In this document: positions 1 to 8,413 of the stretch, in pieces | Layout: every line of letters begins with the position of its first letter | Numbering within the stretch: position 1 is the first letter of the stretch | Source of the DNA: Poriferisodalis sp965221195 | GTDB lineage: Bacteria; Actinomycetota; Acidimicrobiia; Acidimicrobiales; Poriferisodalaceae | Direction of reading: 5' to 3' | Length of the DNA: 64,000 bases | Assembly: GCA_965221195.1 (NCBI GenBank) | Contig: OZ244864.1 | Location: 1,798,001 to 1,862,000 of the forward strand | Program-made: the position numbers and the translations under genes | Notes under the pieces: model-generated | What the model saw: only the letters and a program-made list of their open reading frames with translations | What the model was told of the DNA's origin: nothing | The model's database searches: none

Positions 1-1
1 T

Positions 2-265
2 CGAATCGTGACAGCCGGGGCGCTGGCCGACGAAGGTCGGCTGAGCGATGCCATCCGTTTGCTCGAGGCGGGTCCGCTGCGTCCCAAACGGCCCAAAGAG
101 CACCATCTGCGGCTCTGGTACGCGCTTGCCGACCTCTACGACCGTGCAGGCGATTTGCAAAAAGCCCGACGCGGGTTCGCACGAATCGACCAAATCGAGT
201 CTGGGTTCGCTGATGTCGGGGACCGACTTGCTGCTCTCGGCTCCAAGGACGGCGATCAGCGGTGA
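2..265 (+). CDS. C-terminal end of a TPR-like repeat protein (partial)
   Basis: The reading frame is open to the left edge, so the gene begins outside the window and only about 88 codons are visible. The visible part consists of helical repeats. The stretch around LRLWYALADLYDRAGDLQKARRGF fits one tetratricopeptide unit (alternating large and small residues, A at position 20, paired helices), preceded by a second helix pair. Such tails usually act as protein-interaction scaffolds, and no catalytic motif is visible. The gene ends about 300 bp before the aldolase gene. The exact family cannot be named from this fragment. Confidence 0.6.
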   Translation, partial: RIVTAGALADEGRLSDAIRLLEAGPLRPKRPKEHHLRLWYALADLYDRAGDLQKARRGFARIDQIESGFADVGDRLAALGSKDGDQR

Positions 266-566
266 CCGACGACCAGTTGAGTCTGTCGCGCGAGTCTGTT
301 GCGTAACTCTGCGCGACTCTGTGCACCCTCTGCTGCGTCGTTGCGCTCATCAGCCACTTGCCGCAAGCGCGCAGGTAAAGTGATGTGGTTGATTGGCGAG
401 CAAGTCAGGGCGAACCCAGTTGGGTTGAGTCCAGTTGCGGTAAGCCCAGTTGCGGTAAGTCCAGCCAATCGACACCGAACCTTCAGTACGGGTGTCCTTG
501 ATCGTTTCATGCACGCAGCCAAACTGACTACCGACCGCGACCATCGATCCCTTGGCTATTGGCCCC
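266..566. other. Non-coding gap with a 15-bp tandem repeat
   Basis: About 300 bp without a convincing gene on either strand. The only structure seen is the imperfect 15-bp array at 415-465. The promoter of the aldolase gene should lie here, but no clear -35/-10 pair or Shine-Dalgarno site could be assigned. Confidence 0.6.
415..465. repeat. 15-bp tandem repeat, about 3.5 units, intergenic
   Basis: Units at 415-429, 430-444 and 445-459 are variants of cccagttgcggtaag. A partial fourth unit follows. It lies upstream of the aldolase gene and belongs to the window-wide family of short tandem repeats. Confidence 0.85.
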
Positions 567-1640
567 GTGACTGCTGACCACGTGATTATTGACATCGAGC
601 ACCTCCTGGGCGATAAAGCCTCCTACCTGCTAGAGCACAAGTGCGAAGGCATCGGGCGGGACCTGCTGACTCTGCCCGGCCCCGACTTCGTGACCGAAGT
701 TGTTGCCGGCACCGACCGTTCGCCGCAGGTCATGCGGAGCCTCCAGTCGCTGTTTGACCATGGCCGGCTCGGCGGCACTGGCTACGTCTCGATCTTGCCC
801 GTGGATCAAGGAGTTGAGCACTCAGGTGCGGCCTCGTTCGCTCCGAACCCGATCTATTTCGACCCGGCCTCCATCGTGGAACTAGCTGTCGAAGGTGGCT
901 GCAACGCAGTAGCCACCACCTTTGGCGTGCTCGGCGCAGTGTCGCGCCGGTACGCCCACCGCATACCGTTCATCGTCAAGCTCAACCACAACGAGCTGAT
1001 GACCTATCCGGCAACTTACGACCAGATCATGTTTGGGTCGGTTGCCCGCGCTCACGAACTAGGTGCAGCGGGTGTCGGAGCGACGATCTACTTCGCTTCC
1101 GCGCAGAGCAGTCGGCAGATCACAGAAGTGGCCGCAGCTTTCGCCGAAGCGCACCGGCTCGGCATGTTCACCGTCTTGTGGTGCTACCTGCGCAACTCGG
1201 CGATCAACACCGAAGGAGTCGATCATCATGTTTCTGCCGATGCCACCGGTCAAGCGAACCATCTCGGGGTGACGATAGAGGCAGACATCATCAAGCAGAA
1301 ACTGCCAGAGAGCAACGGCGCTTTTGTGTCGGTCCCGGGCTTCGCCAAGACCCACTCTGCTGTCTATGAGCAGCTAACCACAGATCATCCTGTGGATCTC
1401 TGCCGGTGGCAGGTAGCCAACTGCTACTTGGGGCGCGTTGGCTTGATCAATTCTGGGGGTGCCAGTTCGGGCGCAACCGATTTGGCCGAAGCGGTAACAA
1501 CAGCAGTGATCAACAAGCGTGCCGGCGGCATCGGACTTATATCTGGCCGCAAGGCATTCCAGCGTCCGATGACTGATGGTGTCAAGCTGCTCGGCGCTAT
1601 CCAAGATGTCTACTTGGATCCGGCGGTGACCATCGCCTGA
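567..1640 (+). CDS. fbaB: Class I fructose-bisphosphate aldolase (DhnA/FbaB type)
   Basis: A cytosolic glycolysis/gluconeogenesis enzyme that reversibly cleaves fructose 1,6-bisphosphate to dihydroxyacetone phosphate and glyceraldehyde 3-phosphate. The 357-residue protein has the DhnA-type barrel. LPVDQGVEHS lies near residue 80, FIVKLNHNE near 137, and ADIIKQKLPE near 240; the last segment probably supplies the Schiff-base lysine. The GTG at 567 was chosen because family members begin with a short segment like VTADHVIIDI. A TTG five codons upstream is possible. No Shine-Dalgarno is obvious at either. The gene stands alone, followed by a 15-bp repeat array and korA. Family assignment is firm; the exact start is not. 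Confidence 0.9.
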   Translation: MTADHVIIDIEHLLGDKASYLLEHKCEGIGRDLLTLPGPDFVTEVVAGTDRSPQVMRSLQSLFDHGRLGGTGYVSILPVDQGVEHSGAASFAPNPIYFDPASIVELAVEGGCNAVATTFGVLGAVSRRYAHRIPFIVKLNHNELMTYPATYDQIMFGSVARAHELGAAGVGATIYFASAQSSRQITEVAAAFAEAHRLGMFTVLWCYLRNSAINTEGVDHHVSADATGQANHLGVTIEADIIKQKLPESNGAFVSVPGFAKTHSAVYEQLTTDHPVDLCRWQVANCYLGRVGLINSGGASSGATDLAEAVTTAVINKRAGGIGLISGRKAFQRPMTDGVKLLGAIQDVYLDPAVTIA

Positions 1641-1710
1641 GGTGTGTCCAAAGCGGCTGCGTTGTGGCGGCCGCAGCTAACGTGGCCGCCGGGAGCGGCT
1701 GAGGCCCCCA

Positions 1711-1770
1711 GTGCCCGACTTTCCAGTGTCCGACTTTCTAATGCCCGACTTTCCAGTGTCTGATTTCTTT
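1711..1770. repeat. 15-bp tandem repeat, 4 units, korA leader
   Basis: Four consecutive 15-bp units (consensus gtgcccgactttcca, 1711-1725 onward) end one base before the GAGGAG ribosome-binding site of korA. Copy-number change here would move the upstream promoter relative to korA without touching the coding sequence. Confidence 0.9.
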
Positions 1771-1781
1771 GAGGAGCAAAC

Positions 1782-3662
1782 GTGACCGACACCGCATCGC
1801 GCGAACTGCCGCTGCAGGAGATCAATGAGGTCATCATCCGTTTCGCCGGCGACTCCGGCGACGGCATGCAGCTAACAGGAGATCAGTTCACGAGCATCTC
1901 AGCAGCACTTGGCAACGATCTGTCGACTTTGCCTGAGTTCCCTGCTGAGATCCGCGCTCCGCAAGGGACGCTGGCGGGTGTCTCGGCGTTCCAAGTTCGG
2001 ATATCCGACTTCGACATCACCACGCCGGGCGATGCTCCGACCGTTCTGGTAGCGATGAACCCGGCAGCGCTCAAAGCCCAACTGCACAACCTCGCTCAAG
2101 GTGGAGCGTTGATTGTCAACACCGACGCGTTCAACGAGCGGAATCTAGAAAAGGCCGGCTATGCCGCCAACCCTCTCGACGACGGCACGCTTGACGACTA
2201 CCGGACCTATCCGGTTCCTATGAGTCAGATCACCCGCGACGCAGTAGCCCCCCACGGAGTGAAACCGCGTGACGCAGAGAGGTCCAAAAACTTCTTTGCT
2301 CTCGGTTTGATCTCCTGGATGTACACCCGCCCCATTGAGCCGACGCTTGAGTTCATCAACACCAAGTTCCGGGGCCGCACCCAAGTCATAGATGCCAATA
2401 CTGCTGCGTTTAAGGCCGGATACAACTTCGGCGAAACTGCTGAGATTTTTGAGGCGCACTATGAGGTGAAGCCAGCGCCGCTTGCCCCCGGCGAGTACAC
2501 CAACGTCAACGGCAACACTGCGTTGGCGTGGGGTTGCATCGTGGCTGGCCAGCTCGCACGACTGCCGGTGTTCTTGGGTTCGTATCCCATCACACCCGCC
2601 TCCGACATTCTCCATGAAATGTCACTGAAGAAAAACTTCGGTGTGCGGACGTTCCAAGCTGAAGATGAGATCGCTGCGGCAGCTTCCGCTGTCGGGGCAG
2701 CCTTCGGCGGGGCACTGGCCTTCACCTCTACCTCAGGCCCGGGCTTGGCGCTCAAGGGTGAGACGCTCAGCTTGGCAGTCAGCTTGGAACTACCACTGGT
2801 GGTACTTGACATCCAGCGCGGCGGCCCGTCCACCGGGTTGCCCACTAAGCCTGAGCAGGCCGACCTCATGATGGCTATGTACGGGCGACACTCAGAATCG
2901 CCGCTGGCCGTAGTGTCGCCGCGCAGTCCCGCCGATTGCTTTGATATCGCCATTGAGGCAAGCCGCATCGCGCTTGAGTACCGGACACCGGTGATTGTGC
3001 TCTCCGACGGCTATTTGGCCAACAGCTCCGAGCCGTGGTTGCTGCCCGACATCGAATCGCTGCCCGACATCGGCGTTGAATTCGCCACCGAGTTCAATGG
3101 CACCAACGAAGACGGCGACGGCATCTTCCTGCCGTACCTGCGTGATCCGCAGACGCTGGCTCGACCGTGGGCGATCCCCGGTACGCCCGAGCTGATGCAT
3201 CGCGTGGGAGGCATCGAGAAAGAAGACCGCACCGGCAATATCTCCTACGATCCCGAGAACCACCAGCACATGGTTGACCTGCGGCAAGCCAAAATTGACG
3301 GCATCAAAGTGCCCGACGCGCAGGCTGTCGGCGATGCAGATGCTGAGCTGGCGGTACTGGGCTGGGGATCGACTTGGGGTGCCATCGACGCAGCCACAGG
3401 GTGCCTGCGCGAAGCCGGATTTGCGGTAGCGCATGTGCATTTGCGTCATCTGCATCCACTTCCGGCCAACCTTGGCGAGTTGCTGGGGCGTTATAAGGCC
3501 GTGGTTTGCCCTGAGATGAACAAAGGCCAGCTCTGCGACATTGTGCGTGCCAAATACTTGATCGATGTCGAACACGTCGGCAAGATCGACGGCGTTCCGT
3601 TCACCACCGGCGAAGTGGCTGATGCGCTTCGCAAGCGTCTCGAAGAAATGGGGACACAATGA
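1782..3662 (+). CDS. korA: 2-oxoacid:ferredoxin oxidoreductase, fused gamma-alpha subunit
   Basis: Part of the thiamine-pyrophosphate enzyme that oxidatively decarboxylates a 2-oxoacid (most likely 2-oxoglutarate) to the acyl-CoA with reduction of ferredoxin, or runs in reverse. The 626-residue subunit begins with the gamma domain (GDSGDGMQ at 23-30). The TPP pyrimidine domain follows (SYPITPASDILH from about 267), then a C-terminal domain ending in a typical KAVVCPEMNKGQL segment. GTG at 1782 is preceded by a good GAGGAG site. It overlaps korB by the four bases ATGA, so the two are co-translated. KorAB pairs without a separate ferredoxin subunit are common in actinobacteria. Substrate choice is inferred from family and not proven here. 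Confidence 0.93.
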   Translation: MTDTASRELPLQEINEVIIRFAGDSGDGMQLTGDQFTSISAALGNDLSTLPEFPAEIRAPQGTLAGVSAFQVRISDFDITTPGDAPTVLVAMNPAALKAQLHNLAQGGALIVNTDAFNERNLEKAGYAANPLDDGTLDDYRTYPVPMSQITRDAVAPHGVKPRDAERSKNFFALGLISWMYTRPIEPTLEFINTKFRGRTQVIDANTAAFKAGYNFGETAEIFEAHYEVKPAPLAPGEYTNVNGNTALAWGCIVAGQLARLPVFLGSYPITPASDILHEMSLKKNFGVRTFQAEDEIAAAASAVGAAFGGALAFTSTSGPGLALKGETLSLAVSLELPLVVLDIQRGGPSTGLPTKPEQADLMMAMYGRHSESPLAVVSPRSPADCFDIAIEASRIALEYRTPVIVLSDGYLANSSEPWLLPDIESLPDIGVEFATEFNGTNEDGDGIFLPYLRDPQTLARPWAIPGTPELMHRVGGIEKEDRTGNISYDPENHQHMVDLRQAKIDGIKVPDAQAVGDADAELAVLGWGSTWGAIDAATGCLREAGFAVAHVHLRHLHPLPANLGELLGRYKAVVCPEMNKGQLCDIVRAKYLIDVEHVGKIDGVPFTTGEVADALRKRLEEMGTQ

Positions 3663-4678
3663 CCGATGCGTCTGTTGCACCGAAGACACAGCCCGGCGAT
3701 TGGGCCTCCGACCAAGAGGTGCGGTGGTGTCCAGGCTGCGGTGACTACTCCATCCTCACTGCGTTGCGGATGCTCATGCCCAGCCTCGGCACAGCACCTC
3801 ACAACACGGTGTTTGTGTCTGGCATCGGCTGTGCTGCTCGGTTCCCCTATTACATGAACACCTATGGCGTTCACGGCATCCATGGTCGTGCACCGGCTAT
3901 AGCCACCGGCTTGGCGATGGCCCGTCCCGACCTTGATGTGTGGGTGATCGGCGGCGACGGCGACATGTTGTCGATTGGTGGCAACCACTTGATCCACGCG
4001 CTTCGACGTAACGTCAAGATCAAACTGCTGCTGTTCAACAACCAGATTTATGGTCTCACCAAAGGCCAGTTCAGTCCCACCAGCGAAGTCGGCAAGGTCA
4101 CCAAGAGTTCGCCGATGGGTTCGCTAGATGCGCCATTCAACCCGCTAGCAGTCGCACTCGGGGCTGAGGCCTCGTTTGTGGCCCGGACCCACGACATGGA
4201 TCGCCAGCACATGATGGACACCTTCCAAAGAGCACATGAGCACGACGGAGCAGCGTTCGTGGAGGTCTTCCAGAACTGCAATGTCTTCAACGACGGCGCG
4301 TTCGAAGGCATCACGAAGAAGCAGAATCGCGATGCCAACCTCATCACGCTGCGCGACGGCGAACCCATCAGATTCGGCGCTGACGGCGAGTTCGGTGTGA
4401 TCGATGAGGCCGGTTCTGCCCGTGTCGTGTACACAGCTGAGACAAGCCCCGACGAATTGCTGGTTCACAACGAGTCGAAGCAAGATCCTTCAACTGCGTT
4501 CATGCTGGCTCGGCTGGCGCGTGGACCTTTTGAGCCGACTCCTATTGGTGTGTTCCGAGCAGTTCAGCGCAGCGAATACGCACTGTCCACCACGCGGCAG
4601 CTAGCGGCAGCCCAAGAGAAGCACGGCCCCGCTGACATCGCACAGATGCTGCGCTCGCGCGGCACATGGTTCGTTTGA
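3659..4678 (+). CDS. korB: 2-oxoacid:ferredoxin oxidoreductase, beta subunit
   Basis: Partner of KorA. It carries the pyrophosphate-binding half of the TPP site and a cysteine motif that helps hold the electron-transferring 4Fe-4S cluster. In the 339 residues, WCPGCGDYSIL lies at 23-33, GIGCAARFPYYMNTYG near 59-74, and the TPP signature GGDGDMLSIGGNH near 99-111. These are all characteristic of KorB. The length is normal. ATG overlaps the korA stop. Beyond the stop a 13-bp duplication and then a 14-bp repeat array occupy the gap to tlyA, so the operon probably ends here. Confidence 0.95.
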   Translation: MTDASVAPKTQPGDWASDQEVRWCPGCGDYSILTALRMLMPSLGTAPHNTVFVSGIGCAARFPYYMNTYGVHGIHGRAPAIATGLAMARPDLDVWVIGGDGDMLSIGGNHLIHALRRNVKIKLLLFNNQIYGLTKGQFSPTSEVGKVTKSSPMGSLDAPFNPLAVALGAEASFVARTHDMDRQHMMDTFQRAHEHDGAAFVEVFQNCNVFNDGAFEGITKKQNRDANLITLRDGEPIRFGADGEFGVIDEAGSARVVYTAETSPDELLVHNESKQDPSTAFMLARLARGPFEPTPIGVFRAVQRSEYALSTTRQLAAAQEKHGPADIAQMLRSRGTWFV

Positions 4679-4719
4679 GCAGTTCGTTTGAGCATTCCTT
4701 CGTTCGCCCGTCAACCTTG

Positions 4720-4783
4720 GTCTCTCATACACGGTTTCTCATACACGGTTTCTCACACACGGTCTTTCGTACTTGGTCTTTGA
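4720..4783. repeat. 14-bp tandem repeat, about 4.5 units, intergenic
   Basis: Units at 4720-4733, 4734-4747, 4748-4761 and 4762-4775 follow gtttctcatacacg with few changes, and a decayed fifth unit follows. The period is 14, not a multiple of three, in keeping with an intergenic position between korB and tlyA. Confidence 0.9.
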
Positions 4784-4815
4784 TAAATCCCTACGGCGGG
4801 AGCTGACAGCGCTGG

Positions 4816-4828
4816 TACTTTCGGCACC
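4816..4828 (+). promoter_or_regulatory. Leaderless-type -10 box for tlyA
   Basis: TACTTT (4816-4821) matches the actinobacterial TAnnnT -10 element and is followed after 7 nt by the GTG start of tlyA. Transcription would therefore start at or next to the start codon. Confidence 0.55.
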
Positions 4829-5743
4829 GTGACCGCTGTGCGACGACGTCTCGACACCGAGCTTGTTCGTCGAGCTCTGGCCCCGACGCGCAGCGCCGCG
4901 CAAGACCTCATAGCCGACGGACGAGTGCTGGTCAGCGGCGCAGTCGCAAATAAAGCCTCGCGTCAAGTTGCAGCCTTTGAGCCGGTACTTGTCAGCGGCG
5001 AAGCCGCTCGTTTCGTGTCGCGCGGCGGTGAGAAGCTCGACGCTGCGCTGGATGTCTTCAAGGTTGACGTACGCGGCTGCCGAGCGCTTGATGCTGGTGC
5101 CAGCACCGGCGGTTTCACCGATTGCCTGCTGCAACGTGGCGCGACCGAAGTCGTGGCAGTTGATGTTGGGTGGGGACAGCTTGATGCTGGCCTGCGCTCG
5201 GACCGTCGAGTCACCGTACGCGAGCGCTGCAACGTGCGCTCTCTCGACGCGCAAGACATCGGCGGGCCGGCCGACATCGTGACGGCAGACCTGTCGTTCA
5301 TCTCGCTGCGCAAAGTGATGGCAAGCTTGGCCTGCTGTGCCGCTGCGGGCGCAGCGGCCGTGCTGCTCGTCAAGCCACAGTTCGAAGCCGGTCGTCGCGA
5401 GGCCTCACGAGCTGCAGGGGTGGTGCGCGATCCGATGGTATGGCGCCGCGTGCTAGTTGAGGTGGCGATGTCGGCATCTTCCTGTGGCCTTGTCCCGGTA
5501 GCCATGACACCCTCGCCGCTGCGTGGCCCGGCGGGCAACGTTGAGTTCTTCTTGCATTGTCAGCGGCCTACACATCGCACTGTGTATTCGATGCCAACTG
5601 TGCCCACCGCCGCCCGCCACTGTGTTGATGGTTTTGGTGTTGATGATTTTGGTGTTGATAGTTGTGGTGTTGATGTCGCTGCGGCGGCAAACGAAGCGGT
5701 GCTGCAAGCCGAGATGATGCACTCCCAAGGCTGTGTTCAGTGA
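4829..5743 (+). CDS. tlyA: TlyA-type rRNA 2'-O-methyltransferase
   Basis: An S-adenosylmethionine-dependent enzyme that 2'-O-methylates cytidines in 16S and 23S rRNA in actinobacteria; loss gives capreomycin resistance in mycobacteria. An N-terminal S4 RNA-binding domain (about 5-65) is followed by an FtsJ-like domain. The SAM motif LDAGASTGGFTDCLL lies near 87-101, TADLSFISLRK is motif IV, and LVKPQFEAGR carries the catalytic lysine. It is longer than usual because of a tail holding a 15-bp repeat (GVDDF-type pentapeptides). It heads the conserved tlyA-nadK-recN-steA-steB run, and its stop overlaps the nadK GTG. A leaderless -10 box precedes the GTG. Confidence 0.93.
   Translation: MTAVRRRLDTELVRRALAPTRSAAQDLIADGRVLVSGAVANKASRQVAAFEPVLVSGEAARFVSRGGEKLDAALDVFKVDVRGCRALDAGASTGGFTDCLLQRGATEVVAVDVGWGQLDAGLRSDRRVTVRERCNVRSLDAQDIGGPADIVTADLSFISLRKVMASLACCAAAGAAAVLLVKPQFEAGRREASRAAGVVRDPMVWRRVLVEVAMSASSCGLVPVAMTPSPLRGPAGNVEFFLHCQRPTHRTVYSMPTVPTAARHCVDGFGVDDFGVDSCGVDVAAAANEAVLQAEMMHSQGCVQ
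5621..5680. repeat. 15-bp tandem repeat, 4 units, tlyA C-terminus
   Basis: Four in-frame units from 5621 (consensus ggtgttgatgatttt) encode a pentapeptide series CVDGF/GVDDF/GVDSC/GVDVA in the tail beyond the methyltransferase fold. Confidence 0.9.
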
Positions 5744-6717
5744 GTTTGGGTCCCGTGAGTTCGGTGTTCATTGTCGCCCATGCTGAGCGTCCCGAGGCGC
5801 TGTCGGCGTCAAAGGCCTTAGTGGACTGGCTTGAAGACAAAGGCCATGGTGTTGGCATGGGGCGCCTTGAAGCTGCTGCTATCGGACGCGGTGATCTGAT
5901 AGCCGACGAGCAGATTGATGCCGCTGTTGATCTTGCCGTGAGCGTCGGCGGCGACGGCACCATGTTGCGTGCGGTTGACTTGGTCGCAGCCGCAGGGGTA
6001 CCGGTGCTCGGGGTGAACGTCGGCCACCTCGGCTACTTGACAGAGTTCGAGCCCGCTCAGCTAGTTGAGGTTGTTGCGGCGACCCTCGCCGGATCTCTGG
6101 GCATCTCTGAGCGGATGATGGTCAGCGCGTCGGCGCGCTTTACGCTCGGCCCTGATTCTGACAGTGCTGATTCTGACAGTGCTGATTCTGACAGTGCTGA
6201 TTCTGACAGTGCTGATTCTGACAGTGCTGATTCTGACAGTGCTGATTCTGACAGTGCTGGCGAAACAGTGCCGTGGACAGGCCTCAATGAGGTTGTCCTC
6301 GAAAAGCGCGATCCCGGTCACACCGTCCGGTTGGAAGTGTGGCTTGACGGTGACATGTTCGCTACGTACGCAGCGGACGGGATCATCGTGTCGACGCCGA
6401 CTGGGTCCACTGCGTACAGCCTGTCCGCAGGCGGGGCCGTGGTTGCCCCCACGCATGCAGCGTTGCAAGTCACGCCGGTTGCACCTCACATGCTATTCGA
6501 CCGTTCGCTGCTCTTGCCTCCTGAGACCGAGATCGGTATCCGGGTGGTGAGCGAGCGTCCCGCGCTTGCGGCCGTAGACGGACGATTCGCCACCATGCTG
6601 CAAACCGGTGACGAGCTGGTGGTCACGCGTGCTATTCACACCGCCCGGTTCGTCACCGCAGGCGGCGACAGCTTCCACCGTGTGCTTAAGCACAAATTCG
6701 GTCTCAAGGATCGCTGA
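5740..6717 (+). CDS. nadK: NAD kinase with a (DSDSA)7 insertion
   Basis: Phosphorylates NAD to NADP with ATP or polyphosphate in the cytosol. The protein has VSVGGDGTML (GGDGT near 70-74), GVNVGHLGYLTE, LNEVVL and DGIIVSTPTGSTAYSLSAGG (about 213-232), the canonical NAD kinase set. Between the small-domain strands, just before TGLNEVVL, residues 139-173 are seven identical DSDSA units encoded by seven identical 15-bp repeats. The insert sits in a loop of the known fold and should be an acidic disordered protrusion that need not abolish activity. The GTG start overlaps the tlyA stop. recN follows after 7 nt. Confidence 0.95.
   Translation: MSLGPVSSVFIVAHAERPEALSASKALVDWLEDKGHGVGMGRLEAAAIGRGDLIADEQIDAAVDLAVSVGGDGTMLRAVDLVAAAGVPVLGVNVGHLGYLTEFEPAQLVEVVAATLAGSLGISERMMVSASARFTLGPDSDSADSDSADSDSADSDSADSDSADSDSADSDSAGETVPWTGLNEVVLEKRDPGHTVRLEVWLDGDMFATYAADGIIVSTPTGSTAYSLSAGGAVVAPTHAALQVTPVAPHMLFDRSLLLPPETEIGIRVVSERPALAAVDGRFATMLQTGDELVVTRAIHTARFVTAGGDSFHRVLKHKFGLKDR
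6154..6258. repeat. 15-bp perfect tandem repeat, 7 units, inside nadK
   Basis: Seven identical copies of gattctgacagtgct run from 6154 to 6258 in frame. Absence of any difference between copies implies very recent expansion or continuing homogenisation. Confidence 0.97.
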
Positions 6718-6724
6718 GCCTTCG

Positions 6725-8413
6725 ATGCTGGCTGAACTGGCCGTGCGGAATCTCGGCGTGATCTCTTCCGCCCGTCTGGTGCTTGGCAGTGGCATGACAG
6801 CGCTCACCGGCGAGACTGGGGCAGGCAAGACACTCGTCGTGGCGGCAGTGCAGCTGCTCATGGGCGGACGCGCAGATCCGACGATGGTGCGTCTCGGCGC
6901 CGACGAGGCAGTTGTGGAGGGCCGATTCGTTGACCCCAGCGGCGACGAACGCGTGCTTCGTCGTGTGATTCCCGCCACGGGCCGCAGTCGGGCCTACGTA
7001 GACGGCACGATGGCCTCCGCACCCGATCTGGCTGAGTTCTGCACTGAGCTTGTGGATCTGCACGGTCAACATCAGCACCAACTGTTGTTGCGTCCGCGCA
7101 CCCAGCGTGCGGCGCTAGACCGTTTTGGCGGTGTCGATTTACGTCCTTTGGAGACAGCACGAGACGAGTTGCGCGCGCTGCAGGACAATCTGGCAGCGCT
7201 CGGCGGGGATGTCCGTGCCAGAGCACGAGAAATGGACCTGCTGCGGTATCAGATCGAGGAGATCTCAGCTGCAAAGCTCGACGACCCAAACGAACTCGAA
7301 CAGATCGCCGAACGGGAAGATCTGCTGGCCGATGCAGCGGCGCATCTCGCCGTCGGCCACGCAGCCCGCAACGCGCTGTCCGGTGACGACGGCACCATCG
7401 ACGGAGCGATCGACAAGATAGGCCTTGCCGCTGGCAGCGTGAGTGGACGCAAAGCGTTTGCGGCGGTGCATGACCGGCTGACAGCGTTAGCCGCGGAGCT
7501 AGACGACACGGTGGCTCAGCTGCGAGATGTGCTCGACACCATTGAGGACAACCCTGCGGCGCTGGCCGAAGTTCGCCAGCGGCACCAGTTGCTGTTCGAC
7601 CTGACTCGCAAATACGGTGACACGCTCGTTGAAGTGGCGGAGTTTGGTGCCAGCGCAGCTGAGCGTCTTGCGCAACTTGAGCGTCATGCTGAGCTTGCGT
7701 CCGAGCTGGAAGCCGGCATTGTTGCAGCGCAGCGTCGCGTCGACGACGAAGCTCACGCCGTGGCCGCAGCTCGACAAGCAGCAGCACCCGGTCTCGCCAC
7801 AGCGGTCACCCGCGGCTTGGCGTCGCTGGCCCTAGCTAGCGCAACGATGGAGGTGAGCGTGGGGGGAACGCCGCCGAGCGACAGCGTAGAGCTGCGTTTT
7901 AGCGCCAATCGGGACGTGCCACCGGGGCCGTTGTCGAAGGTCGCTTCTGGAGGCGAGCTGGCGCGGGTCATGCTGGCGTTACGGCTGGTCCTCACCGTTG
8001 GCCCACCCACGCTGGTCTTCGACGAGGTAGATGCCGGTATCGGCGGCGAGGCTGCGCTTGCGGTCGGGCAAGCCCTCGCGTCGTTGACTGAGCACCACCA
8101 AGTCGTGGTGGTGACTCATCTCCCCCAAGTAGCGGCCTTTGCTCACCATCATGTTGCTGTACGCAAGTCCGACGATGGGGTCTCGGTGGCTTCCGATCTT
8201 GTTGCGGTACACGGAGCCGATCGTGTTACCGAATTAGCGCGGATGCTCGCTGGTCGGCCTGGCTGGGACAGCGGCCGCCGCCATGCGAGCGAGCTGCTTG
8301 AGAGCGCAGCGGCTAACAGACCCCGCCTGCAGCACGCGCAGCCAACCGCAAGCAGCGCAACAGCAAACAGCGCAACCGCAGATAACACGACCACAGATAA
8401 ATCAGTCCTGTGA
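6725..8413 (+). CDS. recN: DNA repair ATPase RecN
   Basis: An SMC-like ATPase acting at DNA double-strand breaks. The 562-residue protein has Walker A GETGAGKT near 29-36, QHQHQLLL after the head strand, two coiled-coil arms, the signature SGGELAR near 408 and Walker B LVFDEVDAGIGG near 429, in correct order. The ATG at 6725 (MLAELAVRN) is chosen over an upstream GTG because RecN proteins start directly with the LxELxIxNxGxI strand. The C-terminal tail carries a decayed 15-bp repeat (TASSA/TANSA/TADNT/TTDKS). The stop overlaps steA. Position after nadK is conserved across actinobacteria. Confidence 0.95.
   Translation: MLAELAVRNLGVISSARLVLGSGMTALTGETGAGKTLVVAAVQLLMGGRADPTMVRLGADEAVVEGRFVDPSGDERVLRRVIPATGRSRAYVDGTMASAPDLAEFCTELVDLHGQHQHQLLLRPRTQRAALDRFGGVDLRPLETARDELRALQDNLAALGGDVRARAREMDLLRYQIEEISAAKLDDPNELEQIAEREDLLADAAAHLAVGHAARNALSGDDGTIDGAIDKIGLAAGSVSGRKAFAAVHDRLTALAAELDDTVAQLRDVLDTIEDNPAALAEVRQRHQLLFDLTRKYGDTLVEVAEFGASAAERLAQLERHAELASELEAGIVAAQRRVDDEAHAVAAARQAAAPGLATAVTRGLASLALASATMEVSVGGTPPSDSVELRFSANRDVPPGPLSKVASGGELARVMLALRLVLTVGPPTLVFDEVDAGIGGEAALAVGQALASLTEHHQVVVVTHLPQVAAFAHHHVAVRKSDDGVSVASDLVAVHGADRVTELARMLAGRPGWDSGRRHASELLESAAANRPRLQHAQPTASSATANSATADNTTTDKSVL
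8348..8407. repeat. 15-bp degenerate tandem repeat, 4 units, recN tail
   Basis: Units starting at 8348, 8363, 8378 and 8393 encode TASSA, TANSA, TADNT and TTDKS. The first two are closest; the later ones have diverged, as in an old array. Confidence 0.75.

Noticed and set aside
2892..3689. Long minus-strand frame opposite korA
   Set aside because: It is the complement of a well-supported oxidoreductase gene; the translation has no family features.
6858..7787. Arg/Pro-rich 309-codon minus-strand frame in recN
   Set aside because: Typical GC-rich antisense shadow; RecN motifs on the plus strand are unambiguous.
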